From Pseudoneurospora amorphoporcata (taxonomy: Eukaryota > Ascomycota > Sordariomycetes > Sordariales > Sordariaceae), in NCBI GenBank assembly GCA_033297205.1, contig MU859326.1, forward strand, positions 1 to 36,691: a DNA stretch of 36,691 nucleotides, read 5' to 3'. Under the pieces are notes generated by a model, which ran no database searches, was not told the origin of the DNA, and saw only the letters and a program-made list of their open reading frames with translations. Positions 1-9,907 of the stretch are shown in pieces; position 1 is the first letter of the stretch; each line of letters opens with the position of its first letter. The translations under genes and the position numbers were made by a program.

Positions 1-91
1 CTGTGGAGACTAAGTTCCCTAGTGACCAGCCTACTATACTACTGAGTAGTACAGGGCAGTTACAAGGCACAGTACTAGCCACACGTTAACA
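1..91 (-). repeat. Ty1/copia LTR fragment (right end, cut by window edge)
   Basis: The stretch ends in GTTAACA at 91 and matches the right ends of the copia LTRs at 6232-6911 and 19482-20695. It also matches, in reverse complement, the start of the LTR at 30266. In the sense of the element this is the LTR start (TGTTAAC), so the copy lies on the minus strand. The rest lies outside the window. It abuts a chromovirus pol that begins in mid-RT, so it probably inserted into that element or replaced part of it. Confidence 0.85.
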
Positions 92-120
92 TATACTAAT
101 AGAACCTTTCAATCAATATA

Positions 121-2408
121 GAAAAGAGTGAATTCTATATGAAGGAAACCGTGTTTCTTAGATATCTAATCTCGGAGAATAAGGTCAGGATGGAACCAAA
201 CAAAGTAGAAGCTATACGAAACTAGCCCAAGCCTAAGAATGCGACCGATGTTCGCGGGTTCTTAGGATTCACCAATTTCTATCGCATATTTATACGCGAT
301 TATAGGAAGCTTGCCAGGCTACTGTACGAACTTACTAAGAAGGAAGTTATTTTTATATAGGGAAAGGAAGAATAAGAAGCCTTCAAGTCTATCTGCGATG
401 CAGTCACCGCAGATCCGGTGCTGAAACTTCCTAACCCAAACAAACCCTTTGAAGTTGAGACCGATGCGTCGGACTACGCCATCGGAGGACAATTAGAATA
501 ATGCGACGACTAAGGAAAACTATATCCTATAGTTTTCTTTTCTAAAAAACTAGAAGGACCCCGACGCAATTATCCCATTTACGACAAGGAACTCCTAGCT
601 ATCATCGAAGCCTTTCAGGAATGGAGACTATACCTTAGTGGAATTACGTATGAAGTATAAGTCTACACCGACCACAACAATCTCCGGTACTTTACGACTA
701 CGAAGGTGCTTAACGGCCGCTAGATACGATAGGTAGAGTTCTTATTAGAATTCAACTTTAGGATTAATTATAAGAAGGGTTTAGAGAACGCCCGAGCCAA
801 TGCTTTGAATCGTCGGCCGGACTATATGAAAAATGCAGCAGAAGCCTCTGCACCTTTGTTCCAGGAATAATTAGACGGAACGCTCGTATACCCCCTGCAG
901 GAGTGGGTAGAGTGTTGTGCCGTCTACTGGGTCAAATTGCAGGACCCCGGTTATTAAGCTACCGTTGCCACTCAAAAAGAACGGCAAAGGTGGGAGGACA
1001 GCCCGGAAGAAGGAATCGTCCTTTAGAACGAAAAGCTATAGTACTATGATAAGGCCTACGTTTGGCTAGAGCAGCGCGAAGCTCTCATTATGGAGATATA
1101 TGCGTCCAAAATAGGAGGATACATGGGTATTGCGAAAACCATGGCGCGGATACGGCAATACTACGACTTTCCTAAGATGAAAAATACGGTGGCTCGGACA
1201 TTACAGGCCTATGAACGCTGTAGTAGGACTAGGGTTGTAAGATATAAGCTATACGGATTTCTAGAACCTTTGGAAGTCGTAGAAAGACTGTAGAGTTCGG
1301 TAATTATGAACTTTATTACCAAGTTACTATTGTCTATAGACACCGCGATAGGAGTTATTTATAATAGTATCCTGGTGGTAGTGGATAGGCTGACTAAGTG
1401 GAGCTATTTCCTACCCTATAAGGAAATATGGTTAGCGGAGTAATTTGTAGATGTGATCTATCGGAACGTTACTTCGGTATACGGTTGGCTGAAGGAATGG
1501 ATTATAGATAGGGATACCAAGTTCGCATCCAAGTTCTAGCAAGCATTAATGACCAAGCTCGGTATTAAGAGTAAAATGTTAACGGCACATTACCCGCAGA
1601 CCGACAGATAGATAGAAAGGATTAATTAAATTGTAGAGTAATATTTGAGGAATTATATCAACTTCGAATAAAGCGACTGGGTAGAACTACTGCCCACGGC
1701 GCAATTGGCATACAATACCTCTCCCACGGAGACTACGAAAGTTTTACCTTTCTTCGCGAACTACGGGTATGAACTAGAACTTTTGGAAAGACTAGATACG
1801 AACGTTCCTAGGGCCTCAGTCAAGGCCAGAAAACTATATATATTATATAAGAAACTCAAGGAAGAGCTGGAATTCGTACGACAAAAGATGAGCCGGTACT
1901 ATAACTAGAAAAGGCTCGAGGGACCTCGCTTTAAGGAGGGGGATAAAGTCCTTTTGTCTACCAGAAACTTGAGAATAAAAAGGCCTAATAAGAAATTCGA
2001 CGACCGACGGGTGGGACCTTTCAAAATTAAGAAGAAAATCTTAGATGTGGTATACTAGTTGGACATTCCTGATACTATGAAACTAAGATTACACTTATTC
2101 TACATCTCGCTACTGGAACCAGCACCTAAAAATGCACGAGTCAATACGCAGACTAGTATCGAGGATAAGGAAGAAGAATAGGATATAGAACAAATCTTAG
2201 ACTTAAGAGTAAAAAAGGAGAATTGGAGTACCTCATTAAGTGGGAAGGGTTTGGCCCCGGAGATAACACATGGGAGCTACTTAAGAACTTGAATTGCCCT
2301 GAGAAGTTGGAGGAATTTTATTAGAGGAACCCGGACCGGCCAGGAACGAAGGACTGTCTAGCTAAGAGGTAGGGAAAGCCGCCGCATCCAAGGACGCCCA
2401 ATCTATAG
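121..2408 (+). pseudogene. pol: chromovirus pol remnant (RT end, RNase H, integrase, chromodomain)
   Basis: One frame runs from 121 to about 2210. It holds the RT tail (DVRGFLGFTNFYR), the connection and RNase H region (VETDASDYAIGG, YDKELLAIIEAF, YTDHNNLRYFTT) and the integrase. The integrase zinc-binding histidines and some cysteines are changed. In the catalytic triad the first Asp is now Asn (MNFITK), while the Asp of IIDRDTKF and the Glu after the AHYPQTD motif remain. Near 2211-2220 a short A-run has lost or gained a base. The next frame carries the chromodomain (EYLIKWEGFGPGDNTWE). More than fifteen in-frame TAG or TAA codons fall at expected Gln or Trp positions, for example FI*GKEE (W), GR*IR* (Q then W) and PQTDR* (Q). 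It cannot make an active protein under the standard code. Confidence 0.9.
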
Positions 2409-2958
2409 GTGCGGAAGCAGAGGCGGTAGTCGCCTCCGCCGGTTACTCCTCAGGCAGTAGCTCAGGTTCCCTTCCAGCCGCCCTATCCTCCTCCTCCCAA
2501 GTTTCCAATTCAGCTATAGCGACACGAAATACCTCCTGAGCTTTCACCGCTAACTCCTCCTAACGACGCTGAACTTCGGCCAAACGAAGGATCCGATCCT
2601 GCGCCGTTTGTAGGAATGGGAGAACCTAATCCTGCACCTCCTTGAGAAGTGCCGCCTGCTTACGCTTCAACTTTTCGTTCTCCGCGGCTATGCGAGTTAC
2701 TAGAATAAATTAGCAAGCGACAACTAAGAAGAATCGAGAAAAACTACATTCCGAATCATAGTCAATCTCCTCGCAAGGACGAGCGCTACGGACGCACTCG
2801 CCGTACTTCGCGTACCCCGGAAGCTTCTTACAAACCAAATTACAGTCGGTGCAGTGTTGGTAGGGTATAATTATAGAATTAAAGGAATCGATAGAGGTCA
2901 GTAAAGCCTGCCGGCGAACGGACGACGTAGTAAAACACTTGGAGACACGGTTAGACAT
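2390..2958 (-). pseudogene. antisense Cys-rich plus coiled-coil ORF in chromovirus 3' region
   Basis: On the minus strand an ATG at 2958 opens a frame of about 190 codons that overlaps the 3' end of pol. The first 82 codons carry a cysteine cluster (Cys36, 39, 43, 55, 62; Tyr49 and Tyr52 could be mutated Cys) and an acidic patch. Beyond a TAA at 2710 the same frame continues with a Lys/Glu/Gln-rich, coiled-coil-like stretch (RIAAENEKLKRKQAALLKEV; later EELAVKAQEVF and AELETWEEED). Its stops, TAA 2710-2712, TAG 2626-2628, TAG 2560-2562 and TAA 2443-2445, are all explained by RIP at Gln or Trp codons. The frame is otherwise unbroken, which argues that it once coded. The function is unknown to me. 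A zinc-binding or accessory role is only inference. Confidence 0.55.
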
Positions 2959-3074
2959 AATAGCGAGTATAGGGAGAGAAGAACTTATTGTATCTAAACT
3001 AATAGAAGGAACGGTGGAGAAATAAGAATGGGGCAGACGCGCCGGAGCTAATAAAGCCGTCGAGGACGTCGGCT

Positions 3075-3091
3075 AAGGAGGGGAGGCATCG
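3075..3091 (+). promoter_or_regulatory. polypurine tract of chromovirus
   Basis: The purine-rich run AAGGAGGGGAGGCATCG lies directly before the LTR start TGTTACGAAC. This is the position where an LTR retroelement primes plus-strand DNA. It fixes the 5' boundary of the LTR at 3092. Confidence 0.7.
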
Positions 3092-3531
3092 TGTTACGAA
3101 CTTAAGTGACACTAGAGTCGCCCAAGATCCGACCACTCACTGGTGATAACCAGTGTAATACCCGGGAGGTCAAGCACGGGCCAGAAGGGCGTATGCAGGC
3201 TTACTGACGCACGGGCTTACAGTGAGCTAGGCTCACGGTGAGCAGGGCTCACGGTGAGCCAATACCAGAGTGAGCCATCACACATTCTATAGGGGTTCAC
3301 GACCGCGTGAACATCCGAGGACAGATATCTCGCAGTAGGGCGAGGAGGTATAAAGGGACTACAGGAGAACTCAGATTGTCAGATAGTTCGACAGTAGTCA
3401 ATTGATCTTTATCACCGAGACACGTATAACGCTACCATACTTGTTGTGAACCTTTTGGCTTCACCGAACAGCACTGATAGTCTTTACCTTCAGCTATCCC
3501 ACTTAGGCAGATCAGACTGCCGTTCGTCACA
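3092..3531 (+). repeat. chromovirus 3' LTR
   Basis: The LTR starts TGTTACGAAC and ends GTTCGTCACA, so the termini are near-inverted. The right half matches the solo LTR at 29363-29862, including a TATAAAGGGAC promoter-like box and a long conserved U5-like tail. Around 3220-3280 it has short GTGAGC/GCTCAC palindromic repeats in the place where the other copy has an 18-bp tandem array. The bases after 3531 belong to the second gypsy family, so this element inserted into the LTR end of that copy. Confidence 0.85.
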
Positions 3532-3894
3532 TGCCTCGCTCTATGATAGTTTGTTGTGCCTACTATCGCGCTGCGCGCACTCAAGGGAGATAGATTCAGA
3601 TCTGCGTTTCGCACAGAAACAGTATTTAAATTACATTCGCGATCAAAGACTTGACCCGTTCGCAAAGCGGGCAATCAAAGACTCAGTCGCAAACGAATAT
3701 TACGGCTCGAGCTAGGTAATACGATAGGTATTAAAGCCTTATCTCTTTCTCTCTCTTCTACCTATTATTAAGACGGTATGTTCTAGCAATAACCGTATCC
3801 GTATTAATTGAATAATTAACAATAGACTAGCTACAAGTTATTACTAACAACTTTATTGTAGCAACCGCTATTAGCGCCCTTCAAGCTGCCGACT

Positions 3895-4329
3895 TGTTAT
3901 AGGGATAGATCGCATACCCTGTGCCTTAGTTGTCACAGGGTTAGCCTGTGTCGGTTGTGCCAGTGATGGTTGCTTCCAAGACAACCATTACTGTCTGCTC
4001 ATCTGATTGGCCAATGGCCTCCCGCCATGGACCCACTAGGGTTCACGGCTCGAGTCCCATAAAGGCCAATCTTCCGAGCGCACATCTGCACTTCTCTCTT
4101 TTTCTCTCTTCGTGCAATTACGCATATCTAACATCTACACCTAACCTTCCTCCCCTTTGCCCGTGATATTAGTATTATTGACCAGCATGGTCATAGCACC
4201 GGGACTAGCCTTGGCACGAGGGCTTAACAAGCCCTATGTATGCCCTGGCTGGCGCACACCTCTTCTTTCCTCTCTCATACAACAACATATGTCATACCCC
4301 ATACCTAACGATGCCCTTGCCCCGTGATA
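3895..4329 (+). repeat. gypsy solo LTR with a second LTR nested in it
   Basis: This LTR runs from TGTTATAGGG to CCCCGTGATA and interrupts the gag of gypsy element 3. It is flanked by the 5-bp duplication CGACT (3890-3894 and 4330-4334). Removing it joins the gag frame without a shift. It is itself split by the LTR at 3931-4168, so the native length is about 192 bp. Confidence 0.8.
3931..4168 (+). repeat. inner gypsy solo LTR
   Basis: This 238-bp LTR starts TGTCACAGGG and ends CCGTGATA. It is flanked by the 5-bp duplication TTAGT (3926-3930 and 4169-4173). It lies inside the LTR at 3895-4329 and so is the youngest of three nested layers here. It is related to the LTRs at 16921-17175 and 19497-19739. 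Confidence 0.85.
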
Positions 4330-5523
4330 CGACTCTACAAATCAAGCGATTTACGATACCCTAGTTAAGGCACCCACAAATCTCGATAACGATCCTAATA
4401 CTCGTGCTCTATTAAATTATACTGTTGACTACGTTCTCGCGCTCGCCTCGGTCCCGGTACTCCGTGACGTAGCTCTCGTCGTCAACTACTTCGTTTACAA
4501 CGACGTAGTTAAGGCTCGTACCCGCGCCTAGAGGGCCGAAGAAGAGTTCGCCGAGTTAAGTTACGAGATCGAACGTTTGAATAACCAGAATACGGAGCTC
4601 CAACAAGGGATTAACAAGTTCAAGCAATCTTTCAACGATTTCAAAACCAACACTTTCAAGTCCTTCCAAAGAAAAAGGGATAAGCACGCCGAGGCTGTTA
4701 ATAAGGTCCGCGCTTAACTTAAGCAAATTTAAGAAATTAGAATACTAGCTATTATATTAACTGCGGGCGTTAACGGTAGCGGCCATAGGTCAGTGCAGTC
4801 ACGCACGTATATTACCCCGTTCGATAATAAAAGCGCTTCCTAGTTGGAGAAGGCGGAGAAGTACTGCTCCTAGCGTATAAAAGTTAAGTTGTGCTAAATT
4901 AATAAGCCGACCTACTATACCTCAAAGCTCAAGCGCTTCTCGTACATTGCTAAATATCTCGAAGGCCCTCCCTTCGCGGCCATCGAGTCCCAGCTAGCTA
5001 ATATCTTCGAGCACTCTACTAACGATACTAAGTAGAAATAAAAGACCGCTATAGATCTTTTTAACGAGCTTAATACTAAGTATAATAATTCTGACCTCAC
5101 TGTCATCGCTCGTTGCGAACTAGACGATTTGAAGATGACTAAGGATATACGCTAGGCCGCCTTTAAGGACCGCTTCACCATTCTTATCGACTAATACAAT
5201 ATAGATAACGCTATAAAAGTATACTACTTTCGTAATTGTTATGAGTCTGGCGCTCAAAGGTAATGCCTAGCTTCTATGTGCTAGGCCTGTGCCTGCCGGG
5301 GGTTCTCCAGATCACCCGGCTTGTCTCAGCTCGCTCGGGTTACCTCGGCCCAGTCTTGGCATTTCTAGTACCTTCTTCTTCGTACCCCTTTCGTATATTT
5401 AGTCGTGCCCAGTCTAGCTTCCAGACTGGCCCAGTCTTCTTGCTCCTTGTCGAATATTACAGCTTTCATCAAGGCCTACCTATGTGTCAACCTCGTAGAA
5501 CCCTTACATTAGGGACCTATTAG

Positions 5524-6054
5524 GTTTATAGTAATGAATCTTTATCTTTAATTTAATTTAGGATATTTTTAATTATTTACTTGAACTTTATAATTGCAAC
5601 GCTTAAACAGTTCCTCTTATATACTTACTGACCTCTAATCTTGGTTATATATAGTCCAACGGTTTAAGTCGCGATTTTTTAAATTTTTCGAAATTCATTT
5701 ATATAAGAAAAATTTACTATTATTTATTCGTTATTTTCTCTATTAATTATTATTTCCTTACGTACTTCTTAACGTTTTTTGAACTATTTCAACGAATTTT
5801 TTCTAACGGTATTAACGGTTTATGTATACAATATTAAATGGGAGAGTTGCGAATTATTTCTTATTTTCTCGTATTAAAAGTATTATGTTTTTCTTTTTTT
5901 TGTAGGGTGTTGACCGTAGAGACCTTTTTCCTTTCCTATTAGGTTTTACCAGTTTATAAGATTCTAATACCTATGGTAGTTTGAAGAGAGTGTCGATTCC
6001 TAACGTTAGGATTAAGAGGGAGTATTAAAGCTATTCGCATTCATCGTATTTTAT
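5524..6054. other. AT-rich intergenic DNA, no gene seen
   Basis: This stretch is strongly AT-rich with many TTTA/ATTA runs, and all frames are broken. It resembles an old, heavily RIP-mutated repeat, but I cannot assign it to a family. Nothing else is supported. Confidence 0.6.
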
Positions 6055-7156
6055 TGAGAATGTCTTTTCGGACTGTAGCAAATGTCTTTTCGTACTGTTG
6101 CTAAATTCTATAACTAGGTATAACTTAGCCAAATGTAAAGGCACGAGAACGATTGTAGTATTAGAATTTTTATTATTTTTTTGCGATTTTTACACACCTA
6201 GCGCGGGGACCTTGACGTAGAGTATAGTAAATGTTTGCTGCAATGCCCTAACTATCCTATGATGATAGTACTAGTATAGGGATGCTACAGTGAACTATGC
6301 ACTTGTAGCTGAGCAGAGCGGAAGCGGTGGTACGACAGCAGTGCTGAAGGAAGCATTGTAGTTGCAGCGTAGTTGCAAATACAATAGGAGTGTTGTAAAA
6401 GAGGTCTTAGAGAGGACTCTGCTCTCAAGACAGAAGATTACAGTGAACTTTACACTGTAGAAAACAACTTATTATAGTGAACTCTGCACTATAAGAAAAG
6501 ACCGTATTGTATTACTTGAGTGTCCTTGCTTGCTTGCTTGCTTAAGGAGTGACTAACTAACGGAGAGGAGAGGTCTTTATATACATAAATGCTGAGTGTC
6601 TAGAAGCTTCCAGAGCGTAGAAGCTTGCTGTAAGTCAGTAGGGACACTCTGCTATAAAAGGAAAGAAACTAGGTCTGTAAGTTTCCAATGCATTCCATAA
6701 TGACTAATCGATCTAGAAGGAATGCTGGATAAGTTAGCGAAGCCAAGAATATGGTAGCGAAGCCAAGAACGATGGCGAGGCTGAGAACGCAATGGCTAAG
6801 CCCTGTTATTCTAACACATTCTGTAGAAACTAAGTTCCCCAGTGACCAGCCTACTATACTACAGGGTAATACAGTGTAGTTATAAGGCACAGTACTAGCC
6901 ACATGTTAACAGTAAAGAAGTAGGAACAAGATAGAAATTTAGCTAAAAGATTCTTTCTTTTTATTTCTTCGTCCAACGCAAAGCTTAACGGGCAGTAGCT
7001 ATTAAGCTGTAGATACTGTCTTATAGAGTAAAAAATATGAAAAATTCCAATACTATTTTTATTCTTATAGGATTATAAATAGCTAAGTTATACCTAGTTA
7101 TAGAATTTAGCGACAGTACGAAAAGACATTTGCTACAGTCCGAAAAGACCTTCTCA
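6055..7156. mobile_element. inverted-repeat element (MITE-like) with 75-bp arms
   Basis: The left arm 6055-6129 and the right arm 7082-7156 are inverted copies matching at 73 of 75 positions. Each arm holds two direct GTCTTTTCG motifs. Both sides are flanked by TTTTAT, a possible duplication that is weak because the flanks are AT-rich. Without the copia LTR at 6232-6911 the unit is about 420 bp. It has no coding capacity. It could be a non-autonomous DNA transposon or a foldback repeat. The superfamily is undetermined. Confidence 0.6.
6232..6911 (-). repeat. Ty1/copia solo LTR
   Basis: This 680-bp LTR reads TGTTTGCTGC to GTTAACA on the plus strand, so it is minus-oriented (TGTTAAC...AACA). 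The 5-bp duplication GTAAA flanks it (6227-6231 and 6912-6916). It is the cleanest full-length reference for this LTR family in the window. A run of TTGC repeats lies near 6528-6542. It interrupts the inverted-repeat element. Confidence 0.9.
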
Positions 7157-7312
7157 TTTTATTTTACCTGGATCGTTCTCCACTTTGGGCATGTATATAA
7201 CTCATGATCCTTACAATCACTCCTTCTTCCTTTTCTCTTTTCAATTAATTAAGCATTCTGCCTATCTTTGTCTTGCTCCATATCTTCCGCTTCAACACGG
7301 AGACACCAACAA
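7157..7312 (+). promoter_or_regulatory. candidate promoter/5' UTR
   Basis: Pyrimidine-rich runs (about 7208-7300) lead into an A-rich ATG context (CACCAACAAATGG), a common fungal promoter and start layout. No defined TATA box or factor site is claimed. Confidence 0.3.
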
Positions 7313-7588
7313 ATGGACGGTGCGGTTCTTCCCATCAAAGCGGCTGTCGCTGTCAGCTGGAAGGTCAACAAGACCATGGATGTGGGAAACTATACTTCCA
7401 ACTCCGACGTTCTCGCCGCCCCGGCTCTGCTGTCTCCATGTCTGCATGAGGCCAGGCCCACCGCGGACGTCAACGTGACTTTCCACGCCATGCAGCTTGC
7501 CGGCACTGATGAGCTTATCGGTGTTGATGAGCCTTCAGCAATACTTCAAAACGAGGGATCCCCTCGGTTTCAAATAGAAATCCCCTAG
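7313..7588 (+). CDS. hypothetical protein, 91 codons, possibly a first exon
   Basis: The ATG at 7313 has a good fungal context. The frame is open for 91 codons, beginning MDGAVLPIKAAVAVSWKV and ending at TAG 7586-7588. Composition is protein-like (SNSDVLAAPALLSPCL, DVNVTFHAMQLAGTDEL). I recognise no domain. Codon use is GC-balanced with no sign of RIP, unlike the flanking repeats. Downstream, a frame at 7649-7735 (KVAEDYNYAYNRSTSHFQLE) also looks coding, so a multi-exon gene is possible, but I could not find splice sites that join them convincingly. Confidence 0.35.
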   Translation: MDGAVLPIKAAVAVSWKVNKTMDVGNYTSNSDVLAAPALLSPCLHEARPTADVNVTFHAMQLAGTDELIGVDEPSAILQNEGSPRFQIEIP

Positions 7589-8611
7589 TGGCTTCCTTTA
7601 TGGCTCTTCTGAACGGCGCCGTAGCAAGGACAAGGAGGGCGGTGTTGACCGATTGCCAAAGTGGCGGAAGATTACAACTATGCTTACAATCGATCTACCT
7701 CCCATTTCCAACTCGAACTCGCATCGAGCCTACGTCCCTAACGCCCTCTCATCATCCTTACCATTGTCCCTCAATTCCCGCCTCTTCCACCATCCTTCAT
7801 ACCCCCATCCGCTTCTCGCATCACCTGTACAGGCGTTCTGTCTGCCACAATCTTGTCGACAATCACCAGGTCTTGCTTGCCCTTCCATCGTCACCCATCC
7901 ATGTTCCCACTGTTTGTCTGTTCCACACAGGCGGACCGCCGTACATGGATGGGCACCGGCGATGAACCAATCACATTGATGTTTGATGCCGCATTGGGCA
8001 TGTGGGCACAACGCTAGTGTAACCAAGAATCGAAGTCTATTTCAACGTCGTAACATCAGGGAACATTCTCTGGATGGTTCCAGGTCGTGAACGTGGTCGG
8101 CAGAGGGGCATATCGGGGTCTCGGGGTTGGCAGAGGTCACGGGGATGCCAACATATGGAGCTGATGGACGGGATGGGCGGCAAAAACGTCTTTCGGAGTT
8201 TGGGGGTAACGACGCGTCGCTCGGTTCGATGAATCGGTAGACTGTGCTATGATGTGCATGTATTGGAGGCATGGCACGCAATGCGTTCGAATATACCTGC
8301 AGAAGCTAGAAATGGTGGACGTTGGAGTAGAGACCACTCGTAAACAAAAACAGAGTGGAAGTGGAAGACATGGTCACGACACACAGCTTTTCCCTCGATC
8401 GCTAGGTACTCCTTCGCTCCCAAGGCCATGAAACTCGGACTGACTGGGCGGAACGGACCGCTCCAATTCCCCAGACCCTGATGGTATTCGATCGGATGGA
8501 GTGAATCTTGGAGCCGCTAGCATCATTCCGTGCAAGTCGAGCTTGAGGATGGGATGCAGCGGTCGGTATGGGTCATCCAAGCGTCTAGGATGTCTTCACA
8601 GCCGGGTTTAA
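7589..8611. other. gene-like but unresolved DNA
   Basis: GC-balanced sequence with several overlapping open frames on both strands. Protein-like stretches occur at 7649-7735, 7922-8010 and 8041-8229 on the plus strand, with no consistent exon chain. I see no transposon homology and no RNA gene. It may be decayed genes or exons of a gene I cannot model by eye. Confidence 0.3.
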
Positions 8612-9061
8612 TGTTGGGTCGCCGGCTTCCTATCGTTCCGCGCCTTCGATCGTGTGCCCTCGTTGTCGACGTCGAGTCTGTCCTGCCCCTATTGTGAACT
8701 TGGACCCTATTGGCATCGTGGGCCGAACGGCATAGACATGGAAGGCAGCGAAATAGCAGTCGTTGCCTCGTCGTATTGGTTGGACGGCCATTCGGTCGCA
8801 GGCACCGTCTTTGGGTCGACGTCGAAATAGTGGCCTTCTCTTTCAACGACTGGACACATCGGACAATCGATTGCTTTTTGCGCGGCGTGGCTACAGACAA
8901 AGAAGGGGAGCGCACTTCTCGATGAGCACCTGCTCTTTGTCGGGGATCCGCACAGACGGGCGACGGCTTTGTGGTCAGCGTGGTTCGACATTGAAGAGGG
9001 AGCGGGCGCTCCCCGAGCATTGCCCACTTCAGCCCTTGGCGGGGAGGGGATGGATGGGTAA
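8612..9061 (+). pseudogene. possible coding frame with one in-frame TAG
   Basis: After a TAA at 8609-8611 the frame is open to TAA 9059-9061 except for one TAG at 8828-8830. Both halves look protein-like (CPYCELGPYWHRGPNGIDME before; GHIGQSIAFCAAWLQTKKGS and WFDIEEGAGAPRALPTSA after). The first half has an internal ATG at 8738. No domain is recognised. Competing long frames exist on both strands here because the DNA is GC-rich, so coding is not proven. It lies about 90 bp from the CUA-anticodon tRNA. Confidence 0.25.
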
Positions 9062-9138
9062 ACAATGGGACCCTAAACAATTGACTTGGCATGCATGGTG
9101 TGGCAAGGAAGACGGAAGAAAAAGAAAAGGAAGGGAAG

Positions 9139-9144
9139 AAAAAA
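9139..9144 (-). terminator. Pol III T6 terminator of the tRNA
   Basis: Six A residues on the plus strand give T6 on the minus strand, starting five bases after the tRNA discriminator base at 9149. This is a standard RNA polymerase III stop and supports a functional gene. Confidence 0.75.
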
Positions 9145-9148
9145 GAGA

Positions 9149-9290
9149 TGTGCAGTCTGGGAGTCGAACCCAGGACCTTCGCAGCCACCGCAGATTCCAG
9201 CACTGTCTAATGAGGGTGCCACCCCCCATATTCGGTACTGGAACCTTCCGCGTTTAGAAGCGAACGCGCTGACCACTGCGCCAACCGCAC
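9149..9290 (-). tRNA. intron-containing tRNA with anticodon CUA (amber suppressor type)
   Basis: The minus strand reads as a full cloverleaf. The acceptor GTGCGGT pairs with ACTGCAC (seven pairs, one G-T), with A73 as discriminator. The D arm is GCGC/GCGC with loop AGTGGTCA. The anticodon stem TTCGC/GCGAA is perfect, and the T arm is CTGGG/CCCAG with loop TTCGACT. T8, G9, G18, G19, A21, T33 and G53/C61 are all standard. The anticodon loop begins T32 T33 C34 T35 A36 A37, so the anticodon (9255-9257) is CUA and would read UAG. A 70-nt intron (9184-9253) follows A37, the canonical eukaryotic site; it holds a possible 8-bp internal stem. The A box, B box and T6 terminator are intact. CUA is one transition from Trp CCA (a CpA to TpA change) and one from Gln CUG. 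I cannot assign the charging enzyme. A shifted register giving UCU (Arg) leaves only four anticodon-stem pairs and no base 26. Confidence 0.85.
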
Positions 9291-9907
9291 ATTGGTTTTT
9301 GTTGAAGAGTGTACACAAAATTCTCATACATATACCCCTTGCGAGGGAAACCGGGAGGGGCCTGGGAGGCTGGGACACGGGTAGCTGCCTTGGGACTTGG
9401 GACTGGACCGGTCACGGGAGGGGAGGACCCAGTGAGTGATGACGTGAGTGAGTAGGGGACTACTACGCGTTCAATTGCTCATATGGACTGCCCGGTTTGC
9501 GAAGGAAGGCATGGCATTGTGAGAAGGAGCGAGGCGACGGGACAGGAGGTCTTTTCCGCTGCCCTAGAAGTAAAACCCTATTCCCTTTCTCTCCTGGTGA
9601 CCGCACACATTTTCTGTTTTCCCTTCTTCCTTTTCCCCTCCTCCACACAACATTCAACTTCGACAGCGCGTCGTGGCCAACCATTGATCACCACCACTTC
9701 TTGTCTTCCTACACACAACCACTCCCATCCTTTATCAACTTTCATCATCTTGTCTGCTTCGAGCTTGTAGCGTCCCCGTTCCTCTGACTAGAGGAGACGC
9801 TTTGCTGGCGGAGGCCGCACAAAGAGACTCAGCACATCTGCTCTGCGCCTCGAGCATCACCAGCTCATCTGAAAGGTACGAGCAAAGGTACGCACATCAT
9901 TCACGAC
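9291..9907 (+). promoter_or_regulatory. promoter region of the 9908 gene
   Basis: The region contains a GATGACGTGAGTGAG stretch near 9439 (a TGACGT, ATF/CREB-type core) and long pyrimidine tracts at about 9587-9650. An imperfect hairpin at 9769-9801 has outer arms AGCGTC/GACGCT and inner arms CCTCT/AGAGG. Such tracts are usual before fungal transcription starts. The site assignments are motif matches only. Confidence 0.35.

Larger units (their letters stand above)
92..3531 (+). mobile_element. 5'-truncated, RIP-damaged chromovirus (Ty3/gypsy)
   Basis: This is the remnant of an LTR retrotransposon. It begins inside the reverse transcriptase C-terminus and runs through RNase H, integrase and a chromodomain to a polypurine tract and a 440-bp 3' LTR. 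The 5' LTR, gag, protease and most of RT are missing. An antisense ORF lies between pol and the LTR. Stops in the pol frame are TAG or TAA at positions where relatives have Gln or Trp, as RIP predicts. A solo LTR of the same family sits at 29363-29862. Confidence 0.9.
3532..5523 (+). mobile_element. gag: gypsy element 3: 5' leader and gag remnant
   Basis: This fragment is homologous to the 5' parts of gypsy elements 1 (23786) and 2 (30675). It begins with an LTR end (CTATGATA) and the GTTTGTTG leader, and then has gag. The gag N-terminus (NNFIVATAISALQAAD) is cut at 3894 by a solo LTR and resumes in frame at 4335. A coiled-coil-like stretch (EEEFAELSYEIERLNNQ) and the gag core follow (SYIAKYLEGPPFAAIE, LFNELNTKYNN, DDLKMTKDIR). 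In-frame stops are TAG or TAA, several at positions where element 2 has Trp. Homology fades after about 5260, and the last 260 bases are unassigned. Confidence 0.75.

Noticed and set aside
8523..9203. Minus-strand open frame of 226 codons
   Set aside because: Its start lies inside the tRNA gene on the same strand, and its Arg/Ser/Pro-rich composition fits chance openness in GC-rich DNA.
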